In this document: positions 1 to 11,839 of the stretch, piece by piece
How positions within the stretch are numbered: position 1 is the first letter of the stretch
Layout of the letters: each line of letters begins with the position of its first letter
Assembly: GCA_038093515.1 (NCBI GenBank)
Contig: JBBPSI010000108.1
Coordinates: forward strand, 24,340 to 88,339
Direction: 5' to 3'
DNA length: 64,000 nt
DNA from: Butyriboletus loyo
Taxonomy: Eukaryota > Basidiomycota > Agaricomycetes > Boletales > Boletaceae
The notes under the pieces: model-generated
Told to the model about the DNA's origin: nothing
The model's input: the letters and a program-made list of their open reading frames with translations, nothing else
Database searches by the model: none
Made by a program: the position numbers and the translations under genes

Positions 1-1284
1 AATGCTTGTTGGTTGGGGGATTCTATCACCACTCTCCAAGCACGCGGGGTGGGCACCGGGACCAGTCGGTGACATGTCTACGGGTGCCAGAGGGTGGATC
101 CTCTGGGTTTCTCTTGCAATCATGTGTGCGGATTCCTTCGTCTCTCTCTTCCCAGTCGTCCAATCGGTTATCGCCAAGGTGGTATTCTCCAATCCAAAGG
201 TCGGAAATGCACCACAAGAAGAAGATCATGACGTCGAGACGCCGGACAGGCTTGTCCCAACTCGATGGGTTTTGAGCGGCCTGGTGACGAGTGTGATAGC
301 AGGGACTTTGCTGGTCTGGGTGGTTTTTGGGGACGAAGGAATCAAGCCTTGGGCAACACTGATGGGGTTTGCTGTTGGTGGTTTGTTGAGTATCTTGGGG
401 TATGTGTGCTGCATCCTGTAATGTTCTTCTCTGACCCTCGTTAGTGTTCGGGCATTGGGAGAGACTGATTTAAACCCCGTGAGCGGATTGGGTAAAATCT
501 CACAACTTCTTTTCGCTTGGATTCAACCTGGAAACGTTGTGGCGAACATAATCGCAGGCGGAGTGGCCGAGGCAGGCGCACAACAGTGAGTCTCGCTTAC
601 TGCACGGACTACACCTATTTGACGCACTCATCTAGAGCTGGAGATCTCATGCAGGACCTGAAGACTGGACATCTCGTTCATGCCTCGCCAAGAGCTCAGT
701 TCTATGGTCAACTGATTGGGTCATCGTTGTCCATTATAGTGTCCGCGTCCGCCTATACCCTTTACCAGAGAGCTTATACTATACCTGGCCCTTCCTTCCC
801 CGCCCCGACTGCATACGTGTGGCTCGGCCTTGCGCGTTTGCTTCGTAAGTCTTGGAGGAGTCATCCGCGGTTTGCACTGCTACTGACATGAGAGGTAATA
901 GGTAACGGGAAACTACCAGAAAACGCCAGCTCATTCATGTTACTATTTGCTCTACTGTTTTCTGTCGTCGCGGGCATTAAGCTCATGGCTGTCCAGCGTG
1001 GCCTGCCATATGCGAGGTGGATCCCGTCCGGCGTCGCGTTTGCAATCGGGTTCTTGAACACACCGTCCTTCTCACTGGCACGCTTCGTCGGCGGATTGGT
1101 AGAGTACTGGTACCATCAAAGGGTTGCAAAGACTGGTGGAGCAGATATCCGTTTGATTGTAATTGCCAGTGGATTCGTGCTGGGAGAGGGAGTTGTTAGT
1201 ATTGTTGCGCTCGTCCTACAAACATGCGGGGTCGGCGTCGCTAGTTGTTGGGGTTGTAGCGGGGGGATCTGTCCTGCATGTTAG
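1..1284 (+). CDS. OPT/YSL-type oligopeptide (metal-chelate) transporter, 3' part
   Basis: C-terminal part of an OPT-superfamily proton-coupled transporter for small peptides or metal chelates, in the plasma or an internal membrane. Exons read ..399, 445..585, 636..844 and 902..1284, all phase-consistent, with GT-AG introns. The family signatures ALGETDLNPVSGLGKISQL and DLMQDLKTGHL are visible, followed by several hydrophobic helices and a Cys-rich tail. The gene enters from the left edge, so its start and most membrane segments are missing. The motifs fit the YSL-like branch rather than the short-peptide branch, but the substrate cannot be told from this fragment. Confidence 0.9.
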
Positions 1285-1393
1285 GTGGCGGTATCTAATC
1301 GTTTGCGAACAAGGCGTGTGTAATTAACGGCAAATATTTCACTCATCACCTTCATTTGCTGTTTCATAACCCATCGGTCAATGCCTGCTTAAC

Positions 1394-2420
1394 ATGTCTC
1401 GGATAGCTCTCGAGAACATCCCAGCAATCACTTTCTACAAAGATTCCCTTACGACTGCTAGGAGGACCACCCCAATTGCTCAGTTGGTATGCCTTGGGAA
1501 ACCTTGCGCCACGTACCAGCCTGAGGTTGTGCGTTGTAGGAATATTGGTGGTTCAGGCGTCAGTGTCGACTGGAAGGCAAGTGACAGGACCCAGCCGCTC
1601 TTATATACGACCTGAGGTGCCATGACCATGACAGTGTGAGGCGGACCTGCCTTCCTCTCTGCGGTTCGGCAAGGTAGAGGTCTCGTGTGAGGGTTGGAAC
1701 GGTCCAGGTGATCCGTATGTAATGAAGGGTGAGTCGTCGCAGCGCTCCCGAAGGTCATTCTGTGACGTTTACTGATTGGCATGCAACAGGGTCCTGCTCC
1801 CTCGAGTACCATCTCGTACAGCTCCCTCAATCGCTCAGGGACGACACTCTAGATTGGCCATCGTTTGGCGTATCGAATTTTCTCAGCAGTATGTCCCTAG
1901 AGCATATCTATTCACCCAGGCATCGGAGACTCACTATGAAGCGGCTCCAGACTTGGACATGTCCGGTATCCTCTTTATGCTCGTCTGGTTTGCCGTCCTC
2001 GCCGTCGTCCTGTATAATTTTGTTTATTCTTGCTTTCGCCGGAGCTATCCCCCTACAGGGAACACTCAACGGGTCCCTCCCCCCACCTACCCAGGTCCTG
2101 ACAACGGCAGGCGACCCGGATTTGGGTACTTCCCGAGTGACTTTCCGGGCCCTCCCCCGCCTTATACGAAGGACCCTTCTGCCGCCGAGGGTTGGCGTCC
2201 TGGATTCTGGACTGGTGCTGCTCTCGGCGCGTTAGGAGGCGGTTTACTCAATCGAAGCCAGTCGGCCCCACGCGCGTACGATTGGGAACGCTCAGAGCCC
2301 CGTTTCAGGACCGCGCGGCGTCGAGCAAGCTTTTATGGTGATGGTGACAGAAGGGAGGGGCCTTCTAACATGGGGTCTCTCAGACCGAGTACCGGTTACG
2401 GAGGATCTAGTTCTCGATGA
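1394..2420 (+). CDS. SARAF-like store-operated calcium entry regulatory factor
   Basis: Exons 1394..1576, 1635..1728, 1790..1869 and 1920..2420 give 285 aa. In animals SARAF is an ER membrane protein that restrains STIM/Orai calcium entry; fungal members are uncharacterised. The luminal Cys-rich part is clear: ITFYKDSLTTARRTTPIAQL, CLGKPCATYQPEVVRC, FGKVEVSCEGWNGPGDPYV and GSCSLEYHL. One membrane helix follows (SGILFMLVWFAVLAVVLY), then a Pro/Gly/Arg-rich cytosolic tail with PPPPYTKDP and GWRPGFWTGAALG. Intron 1 is GC-AG (1577-1634). No signal peptide is encoded from this ATG, although the family needs one, so a further 5' exon is possible. Confidence 0.85.
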
Positions 2421-2691
2421 AGAGCAGAGCTGGGTGGGATGTACATAAAAACTATGTATCCGTTGCCTCTCACGTCGTGTAACGATATCGTGGATGGTAT
2501 CGGGGTAGATCACTTGTTGCATACACCGTCATGCAGGGCGCAGAAAATTCGACAATCACCTCCCAATCAGTAAAATTGGGATAAGTTAGAACCGTATAAG
2601 AGAGTAAATTAGTGAATATGGATATGCGTACTATCCTCCCCTCTATGTCACCACATGTGTCGTATTGTAAATCAAGTACATCTGTCGGCGC

Positions 2692-5262
2692 TCATGCATG
2701 CCCAGAAGCACCGGCCTCTGTTCTTGTGCTAGGCATACTCGGGCCATATCTCGTGGCACCATAATATGAAGTGCCCGCGGAACCACCCCGGAGGTCCTTG
2801 CTCGCTCTCGAGCGGCCCCTAGTCTCTTCAGCCCGATGCCTGGACACCGCGCCGGGTTTCTTCTTCTTGCGGATAGATAAGCTAACATCCGGTCGGACAA
2901 ACAGGGTGAGGACAATAGCCACTATGACGAGGACACCAGCCATCGCAAAAATCGCTTTTGGGAACGAGGCGACGGTGTCACTGTATATCACCCCGAATAC
3001 GATTGACTGATGGAATATATAAGTAATTAAAGACCGAGGTCCTTCCTGAGCGAGGGTTAGAGAAAGACGTACCCCGAGGGTCTGGCTAACCGCTTGAAGA
3101 ACGGCAATCGCACCGAATAATTTACCTGACTCAGGTGCTGGGTCTTGCTCCGCGGGGACACACTCTGTACCGCCTTGCAATCGTGCAATTTCCTCTTTCT
3201 CTGCCAACTTGCGACCTTGTACAGTGCATAGAGCGAGGCTTTGAGCAGCGGGGATGACCCCAGCACCAGCGCTTGCCAACGAGGTAGCCCCAACAAACAT
3301 ACATTGCGACCACCATGTGGACGCAGCGTCATTGGAGGGAAGCGGACAGAAGACGACGAGTGCGTGAGAGCAAAACTCAACGAACATCGACCATCGTACG
3401 ACGAGAAGGTCAAAGCGGATTTCGGAAAAGAGGCGGCCTTTCGCGGGTTTGGGTTTTGCTTTGAGGCCGTCGTTGGGCTGCGCCGAAACTGCTGACGACA
3501 CTGTCGCCCGAACAGGTTTGAAGGTAGCCAGAAGGACTGCGGATTCTGTCAGCATAATCTAATGGAGTTGTCCAGCGACTCACATGGCAGGGGGACGAGA
3601 AGATAGAAAGCGCGGTCAGCGCCCATGAATGCAATATAGTAACTCAACTGTTCCGCGGCCCACTCGTAGACATGCTCAGCGTAGAGATACTTGACTTGGA
3701 AGAGACCGGAAGAAAGCATGTAAACAAAGAGAGACAACGCAATGAATGTCAGGTTCCAGTCCTTGTGGGTAGGTGGCTGCTTCGGCATTCCAGCTAAGCG
3801 GGCCACTGGAACATCAGTTGGCAAGAATTCGGCAAGAGGGGAAATGAAACTCTTGAGAACGCGAATGACCGTCCAAGTATGGTTATCTCTCTCTGCGGTA
3901 AGAATCAATCAGATACATCTTGAGATAAGAAACACAAGTAGCTTACTGCCGGTTTCAATTTCATCACCTTCTATCGCGCGATTCTTTCCTTTCCTGTTCA
4001 TGGCCCGACGGGATGCAGGAAGGGACTCTGGGAATACAAAAACCACGAGCAGAAGATTTAAGAAAGAGCCACAGATGGCAACCCAAAAGACTGAATTGAC
4101 ACTTTGCAATGGGTGATCAACTGGGTCCCGACATTAGTTAGATATGATCACGGAGCCAGCATAAACTGTACCTTGTCCGACTTTCAAAAACGGTATCGGG
4201 TTTCTGATGAGCCAAGCACCTATTATTGGCCCGAATGCTAATCCCATGAAAAGCACACCAGTGAAACGTGCAAATATAGTCGCACGGGAACCAGGTGATG
4301 TGCAATCGGCAATGTAAGCTGTACTGGCACCCGTAAGTGATGACCATCCACCCAGTATGCCCTCGATAATTGGAGCCAGGATGAGAAGTTTATGGGAGTG
4401 GGCAGCGAGTGGGTTGCGCGGCGTGGAGACAAGGATGAAGATTAGATCCCTAAATAATATTGATCAGATGTGGATAACGCGCCATCACCGTCTCTCTGGA
4501 AAAAGCGTGCACGTACGTGAGGAATAAGCCAAGTGTGGATATCGCGAGGACACGAGTGCGACCATAACGTTCCCCAAAGTGACCCCACCAACCTGTGGTG
4601 AGTGCTGAAAGTACACCCATGGTGGTCGTCATGATAGTCTGAAGTTTGACGGCACCAGCCTGTACCACAGGATCTGAAACACATTTCCTTCCAGGAATGA
4701 CACGAGGATCATCGCCTTCACTTACACCATCACCCTCGGACTCTGCCAAAGAGCGGGCGGGTGGTGGCATAGAAGGCAAGTATAAAGGAGTAGCGTCGAC
4801 TTGAAGGTGAACAGAAGCAAGATTGCTTCGGGCACCGGGGGTAGAAGTGTGGTTCCAGTCCTCGTGAAACTGTCTACATGAGAGCTCAGTGAACACCTCT
4901 ACGCGAGAGGCAAGCGTCATTCCGCGCTGGAGCAATGCACACGAGTTTGAGATGCAGCATTTCGGCGTAGGGTATTCAACCTACTGTAATGGAGGCTGTC
5001 AATGCAAACGGGACCAGCCTGGACACGGGTTAACCTGCGCAACGAGTTTGCGAAGAGGATAATACCATAATGGGCGGGCACGGTAGAATGGCTTCTTGGA
5101 TTTAGGAGCGCCCACGAGAGGGTGCCGTTCCGATGGCGAGCCGGCTTGGGAAGCGAGAGGGAGATGCTCTATAGGGAAGCGGGAAGGAGACTGAAAGCTA
5201 ACATTATCTGTGGATATGATGGGGTCCGTAATAATCCTGTCCAGCGGCATGGCGGTGGACAT
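2692..5262 (-). CDS. MFS transporter, about 12 membrane segments
   Basis: Seven exons (5262..5035, 4926..4517, 4449..4172, 4120..3947, 3892..3584, 3536..3073, 3006..2692) give 725 aa with every phase closing. A major facilitator motif-A variant is seen as GHFGERYGRTRV after the second helix. Hydrophobic stretches include LILAPIIEGILGGWSSL and IFARFTGVLFMGLAFGPIIG. A long Ser/Pro-rich insert follows the first helix, a charged loop (KGKNRAIEGDE) lies mid-protein, and the cytosolic tail is basic. The intron at 5034-4927 was chosen because it joins KLVAQ to RGMTLASRV; a second intron there is possible. The substrate is unknown. It converges on the SARAF-like gene. Confidence 0.85.
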
Positions 5263-6232
5263 CTCGGAGTAGCTACAAACCTGAAGGCATTACGCAGACT
5301 CTCGGAGGTTCCGCGACTTTATAAAGAGTGACACATGCGATACACACGACTCACTGGCGTTATCACAGTTACGTACCTCGTTTTTTTCGCATGGATCACA
5401 GCCACGGCAATCTTTGTGTCCACGAGGCCATTATAACGACATGCCCAGAGGATAAGGCGACGCACCACGGTCCGGGAAAAACACACACACGAGTGTCTCC
5501 ATAACGGGGTAACACTGACCATGTTACTTCGACACTGTCGCCTGTCTTTGGAATCTACAGAGATCGTCCTGGCCGAGGGATCATGATGGACGCATCCAAT
5601 GTCTCGGAGCATATGTGACGAAACAAGATGACTTGGCTTCGTTAATGCCATCGGATATATAAGCACCGGAGGAGACTAGAACTTAACCGTCTAACTGCCT
5701 CGTAACTAATTACATACACTCTTCGGTGCCCTTCGCTTAGAGACCGACTATTTTGTCCAATCGAAAAAAAATGATCCTAACTTTAATCCTACCGTGACGA
5801 GCAACTTCTACACAATATGATGAATAAAAAAAAATTGAGTTAATAATGAAGCCTGAGCCCCTTGAAGGTCCATTGAAATTTTTCTTGGGACAGGTGAGAG
5901 ATACCTTTGGAACAATTGTGATTACGCACATTCGAGACGCTAAAGTGACCTTGAACATGTCCACAGTGGCATCAGTGCTGCTCCAAACCATTCGACGGTA
6001 AAAACATCGGATGTACAGGTGGACGGAAACACATCATGTGTCTTAGGACACAGTTTCGGGTCAAGAAGTTCAGTTCTACTCAGTACAAATCTTACAGACG
6101 TATGAGTCGTAATGATTAGTAATCAGGCGACCACCGCAACAGGAGTCATGCTGGATTTCAATCGATCAATACGTCCACCGTAGTACAGTGAACACCAGAC
6201 ACGCCTGCTCCGTGACTTTACAACCGCCCACG
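5263..6232. other. Intergenic, divergent upstream region
   Basis: About 970 bp separates the MFS start (minus) from the methionyl-tRNA synthetase start (plus). It is relatively AT-rich around 5690-5850, with A-runs near 5766 and 5826. I see no reading frame with family resemblance and no repeat. It presumably holds both promoters. Confidence 0.6.
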
Positions 6233-8948
6233 ATGACACACACAGTTAGAGAAGAAATTCTAAGACTGATCCCCGATCCTGGGCAATCCACAATGTAAGC
6301 ACGCTTCTGCGACCCATCGGTTCCCTCTCATCCATCCGCTAGATCACCGAAAGAAGGGGAAACAAATATTTTGATCACCTCTGCTTTGCCTTACTGTAAT
6401 AATGTACCCCATCTAGGTATGTCTTTCTGGTCGTGTGATCAACCTCTCTGATATTTTTCACAGGAAATATCATCGGAAGCGTTCTCAGCGCTGACGTCTT
6501 CAGTAGGTAGGTATACAACCCAGTAGATTTCGAATTCGTGGGCCTGACGAACCGTCGTTACAACAGATATAGCCGTGAGTGCGCATTACTTCGTGTCTTC
6601 CTTCATGCCGCACCTCGATCACAGGGACTCGCAATCGCCGAACTCTTTATATCTGTGGAACAGATGAATATGGAACAGCAACCGAAACAGCAGCACTAAA
6701 GGAAGGCGTCACACCTAGACAACTCTGCGATAAATATCATGCGCTACACAAAGAGACCTATGAGTGGTTTGACATCGGGCAAGTCGTAGCCTCGGTTTCT
6801 TCATTCTCGTTCGCTAAACGACTCTGAACAGGTTTGACCTCTTTGGACGCACTTCCACCCCTCAGCATACTGAGTAATTCCTTTCCCACTCCCTACCTTC
6901 GCTCCTCTATTCGCATCAACTAACCTGTCCGTTTCAGGATATGCCAATCAATATACCTCAATCTCGGGAAGCATGATTATCTCGAAAAGCAAGTAAGAGA
7001 TCAGACTTACTGTGAAGGGTGTCAGAAGTAAGTGGAGTTATGTGTCTCGTTATCCTGTATCAACCGAGACCTAGATTCTTGGCCGATCGATATGTCGAAG
7101 GCATATGTCCACATTGCAATTTCCCCGTAAGCAGACCTATATGTCCGTTGGAGATCACCTTGATCAAGTGTTGTAGGATGCTCGAGGAGACCAATGCGAT
7201 GGTTGCGCGCGCACCCTCGATGCTATAGACCTTCTTGAACCCCGATGCCTCATAGACAAAACCCATAAAGTTGTCGCCCGCTCCTCCTCTCATATGTATT
7301 TCAGACTCGACAAAGCACAACCTCAACTAGAAGAATGGATCAAAACGTCGTACAAGAATGGCAAATGGTCACCTAATGCGACGATCAACACAGAAGGAGA
7401 GATTGTTGACGCACGGTTGAAGAGTGGCTTGCGTCCTACACCCGTTACTCGGGACCTAACCTGGGGTGTTCATATCCCACCACTTGGTAGAGAGGATGAC
7501 AAAGAGATGGATGCCAAGGTTCTTTGTAAGTGCTATAGCTTCCCAGTGCATTCGACACGTTGACAGTTCTTCTAGACGTATGGGTTCGTACAATGGCCAA
7601 AACCGACTCTCACACTAGCAGCTGACTGTTGTTCTGATAGTTCGACGCCGTTATCGGTTACCCAAGCATTACCGCCAACTATACCATTGATTGGCAGCGG
7701 TGGTGGCTCAACCCTGATAATGTCAAGTTATACCAGTTCATGGGCAAGGACAACGTTTATTTCCATACTGTCTATTTCCCTGCCATGCTTCTCGCTGATG
7801 GCAGAAAATGGACAACGCTTCATCATATATCAACGACAGGTGAGATCCTCTATCTTGATACTGAGTGACCAACGAAGACCGTCATAGAATACCTCAATTA
7901 CGAGGGTGGAAAATTCTCAAAGAGCAAGGGTCGTGGAGTGTTTGGACCCGCGGCTAAGGAGACTGGCATTCCAGCATCAGTTTGGCGGTATTACCTGCTC
8001 GCTACCCGACCTGAAACTGCAGACGCGATGTTTAGTTGGGCGGACTGCGTAAGTTGTAATCTCTTGTTGAGCGATATTCACCGCTCACCGTTCGTCCCAG
8101 ATCACAGCTAATAACAATGTTTTACTCAAGAAGTGAATTTCCCTTCATCTTTTGATGTACAACCTTACTAACGCACCAATAGCTTTGGAAACTTTGTTAA
8201 CCGCGCCTTGAAATTTGTGGCATCGCAGTACGACAGCATCATCCCTGAGAGTGGCGATGCCGCTGGAGCACTGTCTCCCAATGATGCCCTTGATGGCGAG
8301 TTCATCTCTGAAGTCAACAATCTCCTCAAAGACTACATAGACGCGATGGAGAGTGTGAAGATTCGCCTTGGCCTGCAGACTGTCATGCTCATCTCTAATC
8401 GTGGTAATGGATACCTCCAAGCTTCCGGGCTCAACAAGGCATTGATGACGGAAAACCCCAAGCGCTGCGCTCAGGTCGTCTCGCGTGCAGTGAACCTGAT
8501 CTATGTGTTATCCGTGTTGGTCTATCCATTCATGCCTACGACGTCGGAGGCTATTTTACAGCAACTCAACGTACCGGCGCGGACTGTCCCCGAAGTGCTT
8601 TCCACGGATATCTTGGGGGGCCATCGGATTGGGAAGCCGGATCATCTGTTTAAAAATATTGACGAGAAGATGGAGGAAGTATGGAAGGCCAGATTTAGTG
8701 GAAATGAAGGACAGAAGGTGGAAGCCCCTGTGTCGAAACGCAAGGTCAAGAAGGTTGCCAACCCCGGCGGAAAAACGGACACTGCGATGGATGGGCCAAA
8801 GTCGCCAGAGGCAATTACGCTAGAAGCCAAGATCCTTGAGCAAGGTAACCACGTCCGCGCACTGAAGGAGAACAAGGCGGAGAGGGATGTCATTGACGCT
8901 GCCGTTTTGGAGCTGAAGAGGTCAAAGGCTGAGCTGGCAAATCTATAA
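6233..8948 (+). CDS. MES1: Methionyl-tRNA synthetase, cytosolic
   Basis: Charges tRNA-Met in the cytosol. Fourteen exons (6233..6294, 6343..6416, 6464..6506, 6567..6574, 6625..6778, 6832..6873, 6938..7027, 7075..7126, 7177..7525, 7576..7583, 7641..7839, 7888..8048, 8101..8132, 8183..8948) give 679 aa. The class I HIGH-type region [32 protein letters not shown], the Cys zinc knuckle (CEGC, CPHC, CDGC), [12 protein letters not shown] and the KFSKS loop are all present. KFSKS is normal for eukaryotic MetRS. The tail is Lys-rich, then helical and WHEP-like ([20 protein letters not shown]). Two exons are only 8 nt long, and the intron at 6779-6831 is GC-AG. Confidence 0.95.
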
Positions 8949-9791
8949 AACGCCTAGGGATCGCATGCAACTAGACCCTTGTTTGTGTGCGGAAATCGTT
9001 TTCGTGATGTTTGTATGTGGTCCAGTTGCTTCATGCTTCACAGCGGGACGACGAGAGTTGTCAAGACTTCATAAATACATCAACCGTGCGAAGTTGCGGG
9101 GATGTAAGTACATAATGAGACCTGAGAAAAACATACTCGAAATGTTAGATAGACTAGAACACACCGGTATAGTATACGATCGGTCCATCGGCAGCATTGA
9201 TGACAAAGTACGCAACCGGGATTGCAGGATGGCTTGTCAGCTTGTGGGATCGGAAGGCTCCAGGAACATGGGTCATGAGGTACCCACAACTCAACATTAT
9301 CACAGGAAGGGTCTTGAAACTTGAATGCCCGAGATGGAGTGGCAAGGATAGTATGTAACCCAATCTGAATCTCGTTCGCAGCACTGCGCGCATCAGAAGA
9401 TGCTAGTCTGTACCCAAGGTTGGGGCTTGGAGATGGGTCAAAACGAAATCCCATTGCCGAACCCATCGTGTGGGGCGCGCGATGAACTTATACAGATCTA
9501 GACTAGTCTTGATCATGTGGGCGTTTGAACGTACCTCGAGGCTCATATGTAAGCCCCAGTTGCGGCGTACAATTCGCTGGCCGAGCTACCGCCGTTCCTG
9601 TTCCTGCCTCAGACACACGCGACTCATAATCATGGCATAGCACCTAGTCAACATGATATATTCATCTGTAGATCGCCCGTTTAGACTCTGAAAGTTGTAG
9701 GGTACATGTATCAGAATTGTTGGCTCGTAGGTCGATTGCCCGAAGAGAGAATTGAGTCCAAACTGACACTGGCAGGCACGAAAGAAGCATG
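8949..9791. other. Intergenic region with a possible decayed secreted-protein copy
   Basis: About 840 bp between MetRS and the small secreted protein gene. No intact gene is seen. On the minus strand around 9154-9300 a frame ends IPVAYFVINAADGPIVYY, which vaguely resembles the C terminus of the neighbouring secreted protein (IPYSVVGGIQAPIIINV). It could be an eroded paralogue, but the match is short and weak. Confidence 0.3.
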
Positions 9792-10351
9792 CTAGACGTT
9801 GATGATAATTGGGGCCTGAATGCCGCCAACGACAGAGTAAGGAATGCCATTGGTACCGTCGACTGGGTAGGTGGTATCCAATATCACTGCATAACTTGTG
9901 TTTGCAAAGTAAAACGCATCAGGGACCTGCGAAAAGGCAAGAGTCAGAGAACGTGCCGATCCCCTCCTAGAAAAGAATGAACCTGGACAGTGAACGAATC
10001 ACAGGTGCTTCCAGGCGAGAGGGTACGACGAGCCAAGAGGATGGGAGGCTTGTAACCGCTGTTGACAGGGGCCTCGATATAGTAGTCGGTGTATTCAGGG
10101 ATGATACCAAAGTAGTTGATGGCGCAATTGAAGTCAGCATTCACCGTCAAGTTCTGGTTGGTTGTATAACAATTAGCTAAGTTTCGTACTAGGAGCCAGA
10201 AGGTTTCACTTACATCGCCAGCTGCGACGGTGGTCGGGGAGACAATCAACACGCCAAACCGGACAGCTTCGGGACAGATAAGACGTGGTTGGGGTGCTGC
10301 GCCAACTAGGAAAGCAGCGGAGGCAATGATGGCGGCGAGAGTGAGTTGCAT
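9792..10351 (-). CDS. Small secreted protein (fungal)
   Basis: Exons 10351..10214, 10153..9983 and 9926..9792 give 147 aa. The N terminus is a typical signal peptide (MQLTLAAIIASAAFLVGAAP). The mature protein has conserved-looking blocks CPEAVRFGVL, DFNCAINYFG, PPILLARRTLSPG and TYPVDGTNGIPY. Four cysteines appear in the mature part (CPEA, NC, and one in STCDSF are clear), and the pattern suggests a small beta-rich extracellular domain. From memory it looks like an Agaricomycete-restricted secreted family. The function is unknown; an effector or wall role would be speculation. Confidence 0.8.
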
Positions 10352-10891
10352 GTCGAAATTGATAAAAAGGATGGGTTGTTCGTCTCTGAATGTAAGAAGC
10401 ACGGGAGAACATGCTAAGCCTTCCGGGTATTTAAGGGCCCTGCATATCATGGACGGAATCTGGTACTGAAATGCTGACAACGACCCAAATTTTGGTGGAC
10501 AGCATCACTGGTGGAGAACGATGGCCGCACTGTGAATACCTACAAAGCTACCAGAATCCCACCTTTTGGCTTGATTTATTTCTGCGTGGAAGCGTAGGCG
10601 GGGACTTGTGATCCCCGAATGGTTGGAAGGGGTGCCAAGCTACGCGAGCTGCACATCTGAACGTCCCGGTACGGGGGAAACCCGACCAAGCTCAGATCTA
10701 GCGGTAAGAACTCAAATATTGGCACGATCGGCATACCTGCACCTGCGTGTTTTCCTCGGACGGCACTGACCATGTTCAAGTGATTTCTGTGCACCCGCAA
10801 TTGGGGGCTAGATATGTTTAACGGGCCCGTACGTTGTGTAAGTAAGGTTCCGAAATGCACTGCCCGGTGCGCGTGAGGCACAATTTTAGAG

Positions 10892-11765
10892 TAGGGCTGA
10901 GCACAGCTAACACCGTGGGTAACGGGTGTAGGGGTACGGCGGGTACGGGTACGGGTACGGTGTAGGAAATGAGGACTGGGGCAACACCGTACCCGTAGTA
11001 CCCGCGGTGTACGGGTGTGGCCACGGGTTTCAATTCACTTGTGACTGCCACCTGTTGCATATCATCTCCTGAAGTTGTCGATGGCCACCTGCATTCCCCA
11101 TAAAACCACCACTGATGCCACTGCAACCAGCGAGATAGTATGGGTGTTATATCTGTATTTCTGTCAATTACATCCTGACGAGCACACCGTGGCAGCGCGC
11201 TGAAGACACGGCAGATGATCTTGGTGACTTCTCGATGGGGCTCGCATCGTCATCAGATGAACTTCAAGAGTATCTACGACGGCCAGTTGAGAAGCTCTGA
11301 AGTGGTGGGTCAATAATCAAGACACTTGATCCGACTCTACATCGTATGGCACTTGACTACCTTGGTGTACCTGGTACGTCCTGCCATCATGACCACAATT
11401 ACTAATTCTCACTTTTGATGGTGCATGGTAGCAACTTCAAATTCTGTCGAACGTGTATTCCCTCAAGGCAGACAGCTCCTTCACTATACAAGAAATTCTC
11501 TGTCTCCATCATCAACCCGAGCATTCCTGTGCTTGGGCTCGTGGATACACTGTGAACTGATTCGTTTTGACGACCTAGTGAAGATTGTGAAGTCCTCAAA
11601 GAAGAGAGGGTGGGTGGAAGCTGACGAGGAGAGAGTAGAATTGTAGTTAGGTCTGTCCTACCAGGCTTGTTTTGAACAACAACCCGGGGGTAGATACATC
11701 ACCGCGGGTCTGTACGGGTACGGTGTTGGTTTTCTGACCCGTGGGTCCACCCGTGCTCAGCCCTA
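10892..11765 (+). mobile_element. Degenerate hAT-family transposon remnant
   Basis: Ends carry a 13-bp perfect inverted repeat, TAGGGCTGAGCAC, at 10892-10904 and reversed at 11753-11765, with GTACGGG-type subterminal repeats just inside each end. The interior retains the hAT C-terminal dimerisation motif in broken frames: QEYLRRPVE, LKWWVNNQDT, then PTLHRMALDYLGVP, an intron at about 11371-11430, and ATSNSVERVFPQGRQLL. Frameshifts lie near 11294 and 11325, so no transposase is made. It is about 0.87 kb, much shorter than a full hAT. I found no convincing 8-bp target duplication; the flanks share only TAGA. Confidence 0.8.
10932..10960. repeat. GTACGGG subterminal repeats of the hAT remnant
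   Basis: Several copies of a GGTACGG/GGGTACGG heptamer run in direct order here. Inverted copies (CCGTACCCG) follow near 10990, and further copies lie at 11710-11730 near the other end. Such clusters are typical transposase-binding regions of hAT elements. Confidence 0.65.
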
Positions 11766-11839
11766 GATCAAGCTCAGTAGTTTATGTAAACGGTCAAGGT
11801 GCACAAAGCACTAGACCGGACTACTCTAGACAAACAACG

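Noticed and set aside
7888..8048. KFSKS instead of KMSKS in methionyl-tRNA synthetase
   Set aside because: This is the usual form in eukaryotic cytosolic MetRS, so it is not anomalous.
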